A program made the translations under genes and the position numbers. Under the pieces are notes generated by a model. It had not been told where the DNA came from. It ran no database searches and saw nothing but the letters and a program-made list of their open reading frames with translations. A stretch of DNA of 64,000 nucleotides from AWTP1-13 sp963827545 (GTDB taxonomy: Bacteria; Pseudomonadota; Alphaproteobacteria; Rhizobiales; Hyphomicrobiaceae), in NCBI GenBank assembly GCA_963827545.1, contig CAWHBI010000029.1, positions 1 through 64,000 of the forward strand, given 5' to 3'. Positions 37,236-46,757 of this stretch are shown here, in pieces (within the stretch, counting starts at the first letter, position 1; each line of letters opens with the position of its first letter).

Positions 37236-38251
37236 AGCGCCGCCTCGGGCCGGCGCACCGGCAGACCCGCGGCGATCTCGGCCCGCCGGATGCAGCGCAA
37301 CAGATGGTCACCGCGCTCCGCCGCTTCGAGCGGGATTTCCGTGCGGCGGCAGATATCGGCCGCATAGGTGCAGCGGCTGGCGAAATGGCAGCCCACGCTG
37401 GTGCCGACGAGCGAGGGCACCATGCCTGGAATGGTGCCGAGGGGATCGCCCCGCCGGGTGCGGCCCGGCACCGGAATGCAGGCGATGAGGCCCTGCGTGT
37501 AAGGATGCGCCGGGTTGGAGAAGATTGCCGCCGTCGTGCCGGTCTCGACCACCTCGCCAGCGTACATGACCACGACGCGCGTGGCGATGCGGGCAACCAC
37601 ACCCAGATCGTGCGTGATCAGCACCAGCCCCATCGCGAATTCACGCTGCAGCTCGGCAAGCAAATGCAGGATCTGCGCTTGAATGGTCACATCGAGAGCG
37701 GTGGTTGGCTCATCGGCCAGGATGAGCGCGGGCGAGCACATCAGAGCCATGGCGATCATGACACGCTGGCGCAGGCCGCCGGAAAGCTGGTGTGGGTATT
37801 GCTTGAGGCGGCTCGCCGCTGCGGTGATGCCGACACGCTCGAGCAGGTACACGGCGCGATCGCGCGCTTGCCGGCGCGACACGCGGTTGTGGCGCAGCAA
37901 GGCTTCCTCCAGCTGGTTGCCGATGCTGTAGGCCGGGTTGAGCGAGGTCATGGGCTCCTGGAAGATCATCGCCACGCTGGCGCCGCGCACATCGGACATG
38001 TCGCGCTCGCTGATGCCCACCAGATGGCGGCCTGCCAGCTCCAGACGTCTGGCCGTGCGTTTCGCGCGGACGGGCAGCAAATCCATGACGGCGAGCGCCA
38101 TCAGCGTCTTGCCGCATCCGGATTCGCCGACGACGCAAACGGTCTCGCCGCGGTCGACATGAAACGAGACGCCCTGCACGGCATGCAGCGTGCCCGCTGG
38201 CACCGGCAGATCGACGCGCAAGTCCTCGATGGTCAGAATGCGCTCGCTCAT
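37232..38251 (-). CDS. dppD: Dipeptide/oligopeptide ABC transporter ATP-binding protein (DppD-like)
   Basis: A 339-residue partner ATPase. Walker A GESGCGKT, signature LSGGLRQRV, Walker B LILADEPTTALD and the C-terminal cysteine motif GCHFASRCTYAADIC are visible. It works with DppF to power import through DppB/DppC. It is separated from dppC by 286 bases containing a strong hairpin. Confidence 0.93.
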   Translation of the reverse strand: MSERILTIEDLRVDLPVPAGTLHAVQGVSFHVDRGETVCVVGESGCGKTLMALAVMDLLPVRAKRTARRLELAGRHLVGISERDMSDVRGASVAMIFQEPMTSLNPAYSIGNQLEEALLRHNRVSRRQARDRAVYLLERVGITAAASRLKQYPHQLSGGLRQRVMIAMALMCSPALILADEPTTALDVTIQAQILHLLAELQREFAMGLVLITHDLGVVARIATRVVVMYAGEVVETGTTAAIFSNPAHPYTQGLIACIPVPGRTRRGDPLGTIPGMVPSLVGTSVGCHFASRCTYAADICRRTEIPLEAAERGDHLLRCIRRAEIAAGLPVRRPEAAL

Positions 38252-38439
38252 GCCGCCTCCTCAGGAGCGCAGCGTCGCGGCTCCCCCTCGCCCCATGCGG
38301 CGAAGGGCGATGTCGTTCGACGGCATCAGGGCGGGGTGACGGCTGGGGTCGAACACCCACCGCGCGCCGACAGAGCGCGCTGAGTCGCTGATGAGCGCAT
38401 CGGGATGGCTGGTGAGCCGGCCGCTACCGTGCGCACGAC

Positions 38440-38488
38440 CCCTCCCCCTCGCGCCGGAGGCGTGCCTTCGGCACGACGAGGGGGAGGG
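38440..38488. repeat. Strong nested hairpin between dppC and dppD
   Basis: Outer arms CCCTCCCCCTCG (38440-38451) and CGAGGGGGAGGG (38477-38488) enclose an inner hairpin CGTGCC-TTC-GGCACG. It lies in the only long gap of the transporter operon and could terminate part of the transcripts or protect the 3' end of the permease message. It resembles the outer hairpins of the three-hairpin repeats at 48.6-52.4 kb. Confidence 0.6.
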
Positions 38489-38537
38489 AGATGGCGTGCG
38501 TGGTGTCGGGGAATGTTCAAACTGCGCGCGCATCGCA

Positions 38538-39458
38538 CTACCCGCGATTCTCTGGGGCCGTGACGTCGCGCAGCCCGTCGCCCAGCATATTGATGGCGAG
38601 CACCAGCAGGAACAGTGCGATGCCCGGGATGGAAATCAGCCAGGGATCGAAGAACATCAGACCCTTGGCTTCCGAGATCATCAGACCCCAGGACGGCGTC
38701 GGCGGTTGCACGCCCAGCCCCAAGAAGGACAGGGCCGCCTCGAGCAGAATGGCGTGCGCCATCTCCAGCGTGGCGACAACGATCAGATGGTTGAGGACGT
38801 TGGGTGCCACCTCGGTGAACAGGATGCGCGGCGTCGAGCAGCCCAGCGCCTGGGCCGCCGTGATGAACTCGCGCGCGCGGATCTGTTGCGTGGCGCTGCG
38901 CATGACGACGGCAAAGCGGTCCCAGATCAGCAGGCCGAGCACCCAGATCACGACCGTCAGCGAGGAGCCGATGAGAGAGACGACGGCGAGCGCCACCAGG
39001 ACCACGGGCATCGACAAGCGCGTGGTGACAATGAAGTTCACCACCATGTCGGTGCGGCCGCCGAAATAGCCAGCCAGCACGCCGAGCACGGTGCCGATCA
39101 CACCGGAGATCAGCATGGCAGAGAAGCCGATCAGCAGCGAGATCTGCGCCCCGTAGAGGAGGCGCGAGAGATAGTCGCGCCCGAGGTGGTCGGTACCGAG
39201 AGGGTACGCCCAGGTGACCTTGGCACTGGCGTGCCAGATCGGCGGGATCAGCTTGCGGGCCAGCTGCTGATCGTAGGGATCGTGCGGAGCGAGCAGCGGC
39301 GCCAGCAAGGCCATCAGCATGATCACGATCAGGATCGTGCCCCCGATCAGCAGGCCCCAATGGCGGAAGATGCGCCGGCGCAGCAGCGCGCCCGGCGACG
39401 GCGCAACAATTTCTGCGGCGGTCGGCATGCCGGCTCGGGGGATGACCGTCTGCGCCAT
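38538..39458 (-). CDS. dppC: Dipeptide ABC transporter permease (DppC-like)
   Basis: A 306-residue permease with an N-terminal membrane anchor, five further segments, and the EAA cytoplasmic loop (EFITAAQALGCSTPRILFTEVAPN). It starts one base after the dppB stop and forms the membrane channel with DppB. Confidence 0.92.
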   Translation of the reverse strand: MAQTVIPRAGMPTAAEIVAPSPGALLRRRIFRHWGLLIGGTILIVIMLMALLAPLLAPHDPYDQQLARKLIPPIWHASAKVTWAYPLGTDHLGRDYLSRLLYGAQISLLIGFSAMLISGVIGTVLGVLAGYFGGRTDMVVNFIVTTRLSMPVVLVALAVVSLIGSSLTVVIWVLGLLIWDRFAVVMRSATQQIRAREFITAAQALGCSTPRILFTEVAPNVLNHLIVVATLEMAHAILLEAALSFLGLGVQPPTPSWGLMISEAKGLMFFDPWLISIPGIALFLLVLAINMLGDGLRDVTAPENRG

Positions 39459-39459
39459 C

Positions 39460-40383
39460 TCAAGCCACCCTGAGCCGCGGATCGAGGAAGGCGTTGAGCA
39501 GGTCGGCGACCAGTGTCAGCAGCACATAGATCACCGAGAGCACCAGCACGATCGCCTGCATGGTCGGCAGGTCCTTGCGCTGGATCGACTCCCACGCAAG
39601 GTAGCCGAGCCCGTTGATCTGGAAGATGGTCTCGATGATGATCGAGCCACCCAGCATGAAGCCGAACTGCACGGCGGAAAGCGACACCACGGGGATGATG
39701 GCATTGCGCAGGGCGTGCTTGAACAGCACCTTGGCCGGCCTCAGACCCTTGGCGCGAGCGGTGCGGATATAGTCGGAGGCGAGCACCTCCAGCACCCCGG
39801 CACGGGTCAGTCGCATGACAGCGGGTGTCACGTAGTAGCCGAGCGCGATGGCCGGCATCACGAAGTTCTCCCAGCTCGCGGACCCCGTAATCGGCAGCAG
39901 CCGCCAGTAGACGCCGAGCCACAGCACAAGGGTGAGCGCGAACCAGAACGTCGGCATGGCCTGGCCGATGACGGCAAGCGTCAGTGCAAACCGATCGAAG
40001 ATGCTGTTGGGCCGCACGGCCGCCAGCACGCCCAGCGGAATGGCGAGGGCAAGGGCGAACCCCATCGCCGCTGCACCGAGCATCATCGTCACCGGCAGTC
40101 GGTCGAAGATCACGTCGGCGACGGGTTGGCGCAACGTGTAGGAGCGGCCGAAGTCACCCTGGAGTGCGCCGAGCAGCCAATCGTAGTACTGTACGGCGAT
40201 GGGCCGGTCGAAACCGTAGAACTTGCGGATCGCCTCGACGTCCTGCGCGCGGGCGCCCTCGCCTGCGATGGCAATGGCCGGATCGCCCGACACGTAGATC
40301 ATGGAGAAGGTGATCAGCGAGACGGTGAGCGCCACGAGCAGCGCCACGCCGAACCGCTTTATTGCGAAGGCGAGCATCGGCAA
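39460..40383 (-). CDS. dppB: Dipeptide ABC transporter permease (DppB-like)
   Basis: A 307-residue permease. The N-terminal segment with RFGVALLVALTVSLITF, the family GDFGRSYTLRQPV motif, and the EAA loop (DYIRTARAKGLRPAKVLFKHALRN) are standard for DppB/OppB. It lies 27 bases after the binding-protein gene in the same direction. Confidence 0.93.
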   Translation of the reverse strand: MPMLAFAIKRFGVALLVALTVSLITFSMIYVSGDPAIAIAGEGARAQDVEAIRKFYGFDRPIAVQYYDWLLGALQGDFGRSYTLRQPVADVIFDRLPVTMMLGAAAMGFALALAIPLGVLAAVRPNSIFDRFALTLAVIGQAMPTFWFALTLVLWLGVYWRLLPITGSASWENFVMPAIALGYYVTPAVMRLTRAGVLEVLASDYIRTARAKGLRPAKVLFKHALRNAIIPVVSLSAVQFGFMLGGSIIIETIFQINGLGYLAWESIQRKDLPTMQAIVLVLSVIYVLLTLVADLLNAFLDPRLRVA

Positions 40384-40410
40384 CGCCCCACGGCCTCACG
40401 GCACCGCCCG

Positions 40411-41946
40411 CTATTTCCACACCGCCGCGTAGAACTGTGGAATTTCGTCCGAGGTCGGCACGAAATTGAGATCCTTCGAGAACGCATAGTACTTGGCATA
40501 GGTGAACAGCGGCACCCAGAACACTTCGGCAGCGATGCGCGCGAGCGCCCTTTGCCAGACGGCCCTGCGCTGCTCGGGGTCGGTGAGCGAGTCCGCCTCT
40601 TCGATCAGCCGCTTGACCTCGGGGTCCTTGGTGAGATCGTCCGGCCCGTGCAGGAAGAAGTGCGCCGCCATGGCCGAGACGTCGGGGATCGAGTTGGAGC
40701 CCCAGGTGCCGTGCGCCAGCGGCGTCCTGCCCTTGCGCGTGGCCTCGAGGAATGCGGTGAACTGCACGTAGTTGAGCCTGGCTCTGAGGCCGACCTTGGC
40801 AAGGTCACCGATCACGGCTTCGGTGTATTCGCGATCACGGTAGGCGAAAAGATCGAACTCGAAACCGTCGGGGAAGCCGGCCTCCTTGAGCAACGCCTTG
40901 GCCTTGGCGGGATCGTAGGGGTACCGCGTGACATCGTCCGAGCACGCGAACTGGTCGGGATGGCAGGGAGAGTGCGCCACGACCGAGGCAGGCCCGACCA
41001 GATTTTTGGTGATGGCATCGCGGTCGATCGCGTGCGCCACGGCCTGGCGGATGCGTTTGTCGGCGAAGAACTTCTGCCCCGATTGACCGAGGGCGTCGAA
41101 CTGGAGGTAGGAGACGCGCAGTGTCTTGGCGTTCTCGATGACCAGCGCAGGATTGGTGCGCAGGCGCTCCGCCTGATCCTTGGGCACATCCCAGATCCAG
41201 TCGATGGCGCCGGTCATCACCTCGGCAGCACGTGTGTTGGCGTCCTTGACCGTGCGGAACAGAATCTTGGAGATGGCGGGATCGCCCTTGTAGCCGCCCT
41301 TGAAGTAGGAGGGGTTCTTCACCATCAGGATGGACTGACCGGGCTTGACCTCGGCAATCTTGTAGGGGCCGGTGCCGTTGGCCGGAACGGCACCGAAGTC
41401 CTTCTTTCCGTCTGGCTTGGTTGGCGCGTTGTCGTAGTGACCCTTCTGCATGATGAAGCCGAGGCCGGCGAGATTGGCCAAGGCCGGCGGAAAGGGATGA
41501 CGCAAATTGATGCGCACCTTGTGCTGCTCGATCTTCTCCGCACTCTTGATGAAAGCGAGGAGTGCGAAGTTGGCGATGGCATTCTCCTTGTTGGAGACGA
41601 AGTTCAGCGTGTAGGCGACATCGTCCGCGTCCATCGCCTTGCCGGAATGGAAGGTGACGTCCTTCCTCAGTTCCATCTCGAGCATCGTCGGATCGACCCA
41701 GGTCCACTTGGTGGCGAGCAACGGTTTGATGTCGCCGGATTTCGGGTCGATGACGACGAGCGTATCCCAGACGTGGTGGCCGATGACGACCAGCTCACGC
41801 GTGTTGAGAAAGAAGGGGTCGGCGATGGGGTTGTCACGGTCGGTGGCCCACACCAGCGTGTCGTCCTTCTTGCCAGCGTCGGCTGGGCCGATAGCAACGG
41901 CCAGCGCGACCAGAACGCCGACAACGGCCACACACAGGCGCTTCAT
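40411..41946 (-). CDS. Dipeptide/oligopeptide ABC transporter substrate-binding protein
   Basis: A 511-residue SBP_bac_5 family periplasmic protein with a signal peptide (about 1-24, ending ADA). The characteristic DVTFHSGKAMDADDVAYTLN and NGTGPYKIAEVKPGQS segments are visible. It is the first gene of the importer operon. Ligands in the family include dipeptides, oligopeptides, nickel and glutathione; the adjacent M20 peptidase favours peptides here. Confidence 0.92.
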   Translation of the reverse strand: MKRLCVAVVGVLVALAVAIGPADAGKKDDTLVWATDRDNPIADPFFLNTRELVVIGHHVWDTLVVIDPKSGDIKPLLATKWTWVDPTMLEMELRKDVTFHSGKAMDADDVAYTLNFVSNKENAIANFALLAFIKSAEKIEQHKVRINLRHPFPPALANLAGLGFIMQKGHYDNAPTKPDGKKDFGAVPANGTGPYKIAEVKPGQSILMVKNPSYFKGGYKGDPAISKILFRTVKDANTRAAEVMTGAIDWIWDVPKDQAERLRTNPALVIENAKTLRVSYLQFDALGQSGQKFFADKRIRQAVAHAIDRDAITKNLVGPASVVAHSPCHPDQFACSDDVTRYPYDPAKAKALLKEAGFPDGFEFDLFAYRDREYTEAVIGDLAKVGLRARLNYVQFTAFLEATRKGRTPLAHGTWGSNSIPDVSAMAAHFFLHGPDDLTKDPEVKRLIEEADSLTDPEQRRAVWQRALARIAAEVFWVPLFTYAKYYAFSKDLNFVPTSDEIPQFYAAVWK

Positions 41947-42296
41947 CGATCGACCTCCTCAACTCGACAGCATGCAGAGAAGGCGATCTTCCCGCATGTC
42001 GGTGTCATTCATACAGCAAGTCCTGTCGCAAGTCCTGCAGCAAGTCCTGCAGTAAAACCTGGGCCATGCGATAGCTCCGGCCGGCTCGCGCCACCAGAGC
42101 AGGTCGGATCCGACGCTGTCCTTCAACGGATGTTTGCCAATTGCGAGCGGCGCGACCAGCTCGCAAGCTCTGGATTGACATTGCCGCCGCGCAGTCGGCG
42201 GTTCGTGGGCGCAGTTGGCGTATCGGAAGTCGCGCAGCAAGCTCGGCATAGGCGATCATCGGACTTCTCACGCGAACACCCCAGGCAAAGCGGCCC
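41947..42296. other. Intergenic region with short tandem repeats
   Basis: 350 bases upstream of the peptide-binding-protein gene with no convincing gene. It holds four 12-base units at 42014-42061 and a perfect hairpin TTGCGAGC/GCTCGCAA at 42141-42166 with a 10-base loop. Confidence 0.55.
42014..42061. repeat. Four tandem 12-base repeats
   Basis: Units of the form CAGCAAGTCCTG: 42014-42025, 42026-42037 (begins TCG), 42038-42049, and a diverged fourth copy 42050-42061. They lie 68 bases upstream of the peptide-binding-protein start codon and could be protein-binding sites or a slippage tract. Confidence 0.75.
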
Positions 42297-43280
42297 TCAC
42301 TCCCCCCTTCCTGCCAATCCTTCGAGATGGATCAGCAAGCCCGCCACCGAAGCGATGGCACCTATCACCGCCAATGCCGGATAGCCTGTTGACAGCAGCG
42401 CCAGCGCAATCAGCGCCACGTTCACTGCGCTCGCTCGCGCGACCACAACCGAGGGACGGGTGCCACTCATCACGGCACGCTGATAGAAGTGCTCGCGGTG
42501 CGGCACCCACGGCTTCTCTCCGCGCAACAGGCGCTTCAACAACGTGAGCGTCGCATCCGCAGCGAAATAGAGCGGCAAAATCACAGCCGGCGCCCAATAT
42601 CCCCTGCAAGCCAGCTGGATCATGAGCCAGCCGAGCAGAAATCCCAGCGGAATTGATCCGGCATCACCCATGAATACCTTTGCCGGGTGCCAGTTCCAAA
42701 AAAGATAACCAGCGGTGGCCGCAGCAACGATGAGGGCCAAGCCCTGCAGCGGATCATCGAGGCCGACCGCGGCAACAACGGCGACATAGCCCACGGCGAC
42801 GGCTACGGCTTCGGCGCCAGCCAAGCCGTCGATACCGTCCATGAAGTTGAACAGGTTGATGAACCACAGCCATGCCAGACCGAGCAGGACTCGCTCGAAA
42901 CCGAGAGGGAGCACAGAGAGCACGCGCAATTCGGGCTCGAGCGATGCCAGCATCGGTGCGATGGCCAGGATATGCGCCATGAAGCGCGCGGCCGGCGAAA
43001 GCCGGTAGCAATCGTCGATCCAGGAAATAGCTGCCAGCACGGCAAGGGCCGCGAGCAGCATGACGTGTTGTCCCTCGAATGCCAGCCCCTGCGAGATCGG
43101 CCACAGAATGAGGGCAGCCGCGACGATGGCAATGCCCGCTCCGGTAGGGACCGGCACCGTGTGCATGCCGCGCTCGCTCGGAGGCTCGAGCCGCCGTCGG
43201 GCGCTCATGGTGCGCGCGTACAGGCCGGTCAGCCACCAGGCCAGGAGCGCAGCCATAGCGGGGAGGACTATTGCGCGCAC
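42297..43280 (-). CDS. WecA/MraY-family undecaprenyl-phosphate glycosyl-1-phosphate transferase
   Basis: A 327-residue membrane enzyme with about ten segments that attaches the first sugar phosphate to undecaprenyl phosphate. The catalytic motifs are FNFMDGIDGLAG, the metal-binding VFMGDAGSIPLGF, and the C-terminal HREHFYQRA loop (WecA-type rather than MraY-type). It begins polymer synthesis for O-antigen or a similar glycan, in keeping with the ligase and epimerase nearby. Confidence 0.9.
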   Translation of the reverse strand: MRAIVLPAMAALLAWWLTGLYARTMSARRRLEPPSERGMHTVPVPTGAGIAIVAAALILWPISQGLAFEGQHVMLLAALAVLAAISWIDDCYRLSPAARFMAHILAIAPMLASLEPELRVLSVLPLGFERVLLGLAWLWFINLFNFMDGIDGLAGAEAVAVAVGYVAVVAAVGLDDPLQGLALIVAAATAGYLFWNWHPAKVFMGDAGSIPLGFLLGWLMIQLACRGYWAPAVILPLYFAADATLTLLKRLLRGEKPWVPHREHFYQRAVMSGTRPSVVVARASAVNVALIALALLSTGYPALAVIGAIASVAGLLIHLEGLAGRGE

Positions 43281-43450
43281 AAACGGTCACACGAAAGGCT
43301 TGTTGCTTCGCCGGTCTGGGGCCGCGCAAGCAAGGTGTCCCAGGCCAGAGGGTGTGTGGACGTGGCTACTCCGGCTGCGGTCGAGCACGAAGGAGGGGCG
43401 ACGGCCTTCATGATTTGCAATCTTGTGTTGCAGAACGGCCAGCACCCCGC

Positions 43451-44274
43451 CTACTGCCGCATGGCCTGCCACTTGGCGTCGCTGCCCCCCGACTTGCTGA
43501 TCCCTTCCATAGTGTTGCCGCTCACCCGGCCCGTGTACTCCGTGCCGGCGGCCGTGAAGGAGATATCGTCTCCGCGAAGCTTGCCATCGACCGGTGCAAC
43601 GACGTTGCCGGCTTTCAAGGTGCCGGAAATCACCTGGTATTTCTGCTCGAGCGCAAGCTCGCCCTCCAGCAGTTTCCATTGCCTTGCACCCTTGCGGGCA
43701 CGACCCAGAAGTAGGCCCGGCAGAAGGACGTGCAGCCTTCATTCGCGCCAACGGTGTCGTCGGCCTGCCAATCTCCCATGCTGAACGAATTCGACACCAC
43801 GCGGGTGCCGGGCTTCATGTTCAGGATCGTGGGTCGAAGCTTGACGTTGAGATCGGGCAGCAGGAACAGGGTGAGGACCGTCGCCTGCGAGAAATCGCTC
43901 TCGAAGATGTCCCCCTTTACAAACGTGACCTTGTCACCGAGGCCAGCCTTGGCCGCGTTCCGCTTCGACAGCTCGACCATCTCCGGGTTGTATTCGATGC
44001 CGAGCGCCTTGGCGCCGCGCTGCGCCGCCGTGATTACAGTGCGGCCGTCGCCCGAACCCAGGTCGATCACATAGTCGCTCGGCGTGACCTTGGCCATGTC
44101 GAGCATCTTGTCCACGAGCGCCTGTGCCGTCGGCACCCACACGACGTCTTTGCCCTTCTGCCCGACCTGTGGCTCGTACTCCTTCGCGGGCTGCGCCAGC
44201 GCCACGCTGCAGGTTGCAACCACCGCGAGCCAGAGCACCGCAAGCGACCGAGCAATCAAGTGCGACCATTTCAT
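43451..44274 (-). pseudogene. Exported SAM-dependent methyltransferase with C-terminal beta domain, one-base frameshift
   Basis: The first part has a signal peptide (MKWSHLIARSLAVLWLAVVATCSVALAQ) and a methyltransferase core (VIDLGSGDGRTVITAAQRGAKALGIE). After VVPARVQGN at about 43680 the frame changes; the continuation (WKLLEGELALEQKYQVISGTLKAGN through TGRVSGNTMEGI) is a small beta domain. Adding one base restores 274 residues. A SAM enzyme with a signal peptide is odd because SAM is cytoplasmic, but this signal-bearing family is known in proteobacteria. ATG 44274 with GGAG upstream is preferred over TTG 44286. Confidence 0.8.
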
Positions 44275-44343
44275 ACGCCACTCCAATCAACGAACCATCG
44301 TCCTGGCGGCCCGCAAGGTATTGCGTGCCGGCAACAAGATCAA

Positions 44344-45632
44344 TCAGTCAGCGCCGCACTGAGGTGAGGCAAGCGCAATCCCGAGGCAAGCGTATGTGCT
44401 GGCAATGGCCAGGCAGGCCATGAACCACGGCGCCCAGATGCTGAAGCTCGCAGCTGCCAGTAGTCCGCAGGCAGCGAAGGTCGCATAGAGAGGCGGTTGG
44501 GCCGCCAAAGGAGCCGCCGCGAGCGCTCTGAGGACGAGAAGGCCCAGACCGAGCAGGATGAGGGCACCCACCACACCCGTCTCAAACCAGATCTGAAGGT
44601 AGGCGTTGTGGCTGTGCAAATTTGTCGAGAGCTGAAAGGTCGACCCGGGTGCGTTGGGCAAATCCTTATTGTCATTATCGCTCAACGCACGCGCGGTGCT
44701 GACACCGACGCCCAGGAGCGGCGCTTTGGCCACCTGGTCGGCCGTGTATCCCCAGATCACGATCCGATGCTGCGCGCTCGAAGGCAGCCAGGCCTCCTGG
44801 TAGAACTGGGCGCCGTAGAGCAACATCGCCATGGGTACCACGAGCACGGACGCCGCCACCCAACCCGCGCGCACCAGCCATTTGCCGAGCATCGGAGAGA
44901 GCAGGAAAACACGTAGACGGCAGCAGCGCAGATGAACGCCACTTTGGAGGTACCGTGCGCGGAGCGGGCGATCGCTGCAGCAGCGGGAACCAGCGCGACC
45001 AGCAGCCACATTCTCTGGCGCCGCGTCAGACCGAGCCGGTCAATGACGAGCACCGCAGGCCAGAACAGGAGGGTGAGTGCGGTCATACTTCGATTGAGCA
45101 GATGGGGCTGAACCTTCGTGACCCAGCCGCCGTCCACTTGCATGTGCCGCGAGGCGCCCTGCAACGCCGGCAGGTAGGAGAGCACCAGCCGACGCAGTGC
45201 CTGACCGCTGAAAGCTTCGACGCAAATGATGACGCTGCCGGCCACCATTGCCACGAGAAAGCCCACCGCCATCGCGTGAAGAACAGCGCGGTCGGTATCG
45301 TACAGGGTGTTTATGAGGAGGTACGCGCCAACGGCAATGGCGGCGAAAAAAACCACCGATCTGTAAGCGGCCGCCGGGCTGAGCGACCACGATGCATTGA
45401 TAAGGAGGTAGATGCTGGCCACAGCCAGGGCGAGAACCACGGCGGACGGCTGGCGCAGAGGCAAGCGTCGCTCCGCCGCCCAATACCACGCGAGCGGAGG
45501 GGCGGCACACAGCGGCAGGAGAGCCGGTGCAGCCATCGGAGCCACGATGAACGGGAACACGCAGCCTACTGTCCACCCTGCGATGAGGCGCATTCGCCGC
45601 GTTTCCGCCCCGCCAGTGTGCGCTGCATTCAT
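44344..45632 (-). pseudogene. O-antigen ligase / Wzy-family membrane protein, one-base frameshift
   Basis: About ten membrane segments. The first part (ATG 45632) reads to HGTSKVAFICAAAVYVF; the second frame continues LLSPMLGKWLVRAG and holds the family periplasmic loop with LLGVGVSTAR and NLHSHNAYLQIWFETGVVG (the conserved H-N-x-x-L-Q of WaaL/RfaL ligases). One missing base in the T-run at 44906-44909 explains the break; the repaired protein is 429 residues. It would transfer lipid-linked glycan to lipid A core or another acceptor. Confidence 0.85.
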
Positions 45633-45648
45633 TGATACGCCGCCCTGC

Positions 45649-46599
45649 TCAAGATCGTCGAACCATCTCTGCCAGCGCTGCCATGGTCTCAACGACGGGC
45701 GTCCAACGGAAGCATTGGCGGAAGTGCGCGTCCGACAGCTCCAGCGAGCCGTACAGGCGCCGCGCAACCGGCGCAAGCGGGCCCATCTTCCTGGCCATGT
45801 CCGTCACGGCCGCGCCGACTGGAAACAGCCGCGCGGGACGGCCGGCCGCGGCCCGCAGGGTGGCAACGATCTCCGTGGTGCTCAACGCCGGTCCATCGTG
45901 GACATGAAACACACCGTGCGCACTGTCCGGCCCGGATCGCACGATGGCGGCGAGCGCACTTGCGAAATTATCTACCGCCAGCACGCTGCGCTTGTTGGCA
46001 AGGCCGCCCAGGGGCAGCGGCAACGGTGTGTCGGCAAGCCTCATGAGGCGATGCAGGCTGCCGGCTTTGCCTGCACCGTACGTGACTGGATTGCGGACAA
46101 TCACCAGGCGAGTGCCCGACCCCGCCAGGGTGCTTGTGATGGCCATCTCCAGGCGCAGTTTGGATCGGCCGTAGAGCGTTGTGCCCCGCGGCTCGGACGC
46201 CTCCACCAAAACTCGCCTATCCTCCTCGTCACAGAGCGCCTTGATCGAACTGACGTAGACAAACAGGGGCAAGCGCGCCTCGCGCGCAGCCGCAGCAAGC
46301 TGCTCAGATGCGACCACGAGGCGGTCGGCGCGCGCGGCATCGGCTGCATGCTTCCGGTCCTGAAGGATCGAGAGGCCATCGGCCAAATGCACGATCGCAT
46401 CGACACCGGACAACTCGCGCCGGAACTCGGCCGAGCGAATGAGATCGGCATAGTGGCCCGTGAGGACGCGTTTGACGCCGGGTAACGCTGTGGTGGTGCG
46501 TGATACGACGGTAATACCGGGAGCCGGGCTCCCACGATTGAGGTGCCGGATCAGCGCCTGTCCGGAAAAACCCGTCCCGCCCAAAATCAGCACGTGCAT
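45649..46599 (-). CDS. NAD-dependent nucleotide-sugar epimerase/dehydratase
   Basis: A 316-residue extended short-chain dehydrogenase. The Rossmann motif GGTGFSG (residues about 7-13) and catalytic YGRSK are present, with Ser in VYVSSIKA. It is similar to the epimerases that sit beside WecA/WbpL-type transferases and supply UDP-N-acetyl sugars such as QuiNAc precursors. It lies 16 bases upstream of the ligase gene in the same direction. ATG 46599 starts with MHVLILGGTG; the longer start at 46641 is unlikely. Confidence 0.88.
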   Translation of the reverse strand: MHVLILGGTGFSGQALIRHLNRGSPAPGITVVSRTTTALPGVKRVLTGHYADLIRSAEFRRELSGVDAIVHLADGLSILQDRKHAADAARADRLVVASEQLAAAAREARLPLFVYVSSIKALCDEEDRRVLVEASEPRGTTLYGRSKLRLEMAITSTLAGSGTRLVIVRNPVTYGAGKAGSLHRLMRLADTPLPLPLGGLANKRSVLAVDNFASALAAIVRSGPDSAHGVFHVHDGPALSTTEIVATLRAAAGRPARLFPVGAAVTDMARKMGPLAPVARRLYGSLELSDAHFRQCFRWTPVVETMAALAEMVRRS

Positions 46600-46757
46600 C
46601 CAAGGAAACCTGAACCTGCAGCCCGCCTGCACCATGTGCAATCGGCCAAATCCCCGCTCCCAAGTCCCTACTCCAAGACTTCGATGGCTGGAACAGGCAC
46701 CACCAACTTGTCCCCCGAGTGAGGATGTGGGAGATTTTCGCCAGAAAGGAGGTCGCC

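Noticed and set aside
42005..42271. An 88-codon open frame ending in Leu-Leu-Gln-Asp repeats
   Set aside because: The repeats come from the 12-base tandem units, there is no ribosome site, and the frame has no similarity that I recognise.
39319..42384. A 1021-codon open frame on the plus strand
   Set aside because: It is the antisense of dppC, dppB and the peptide-binding-protein gene; the composition is shadow-like and no domain is visible.
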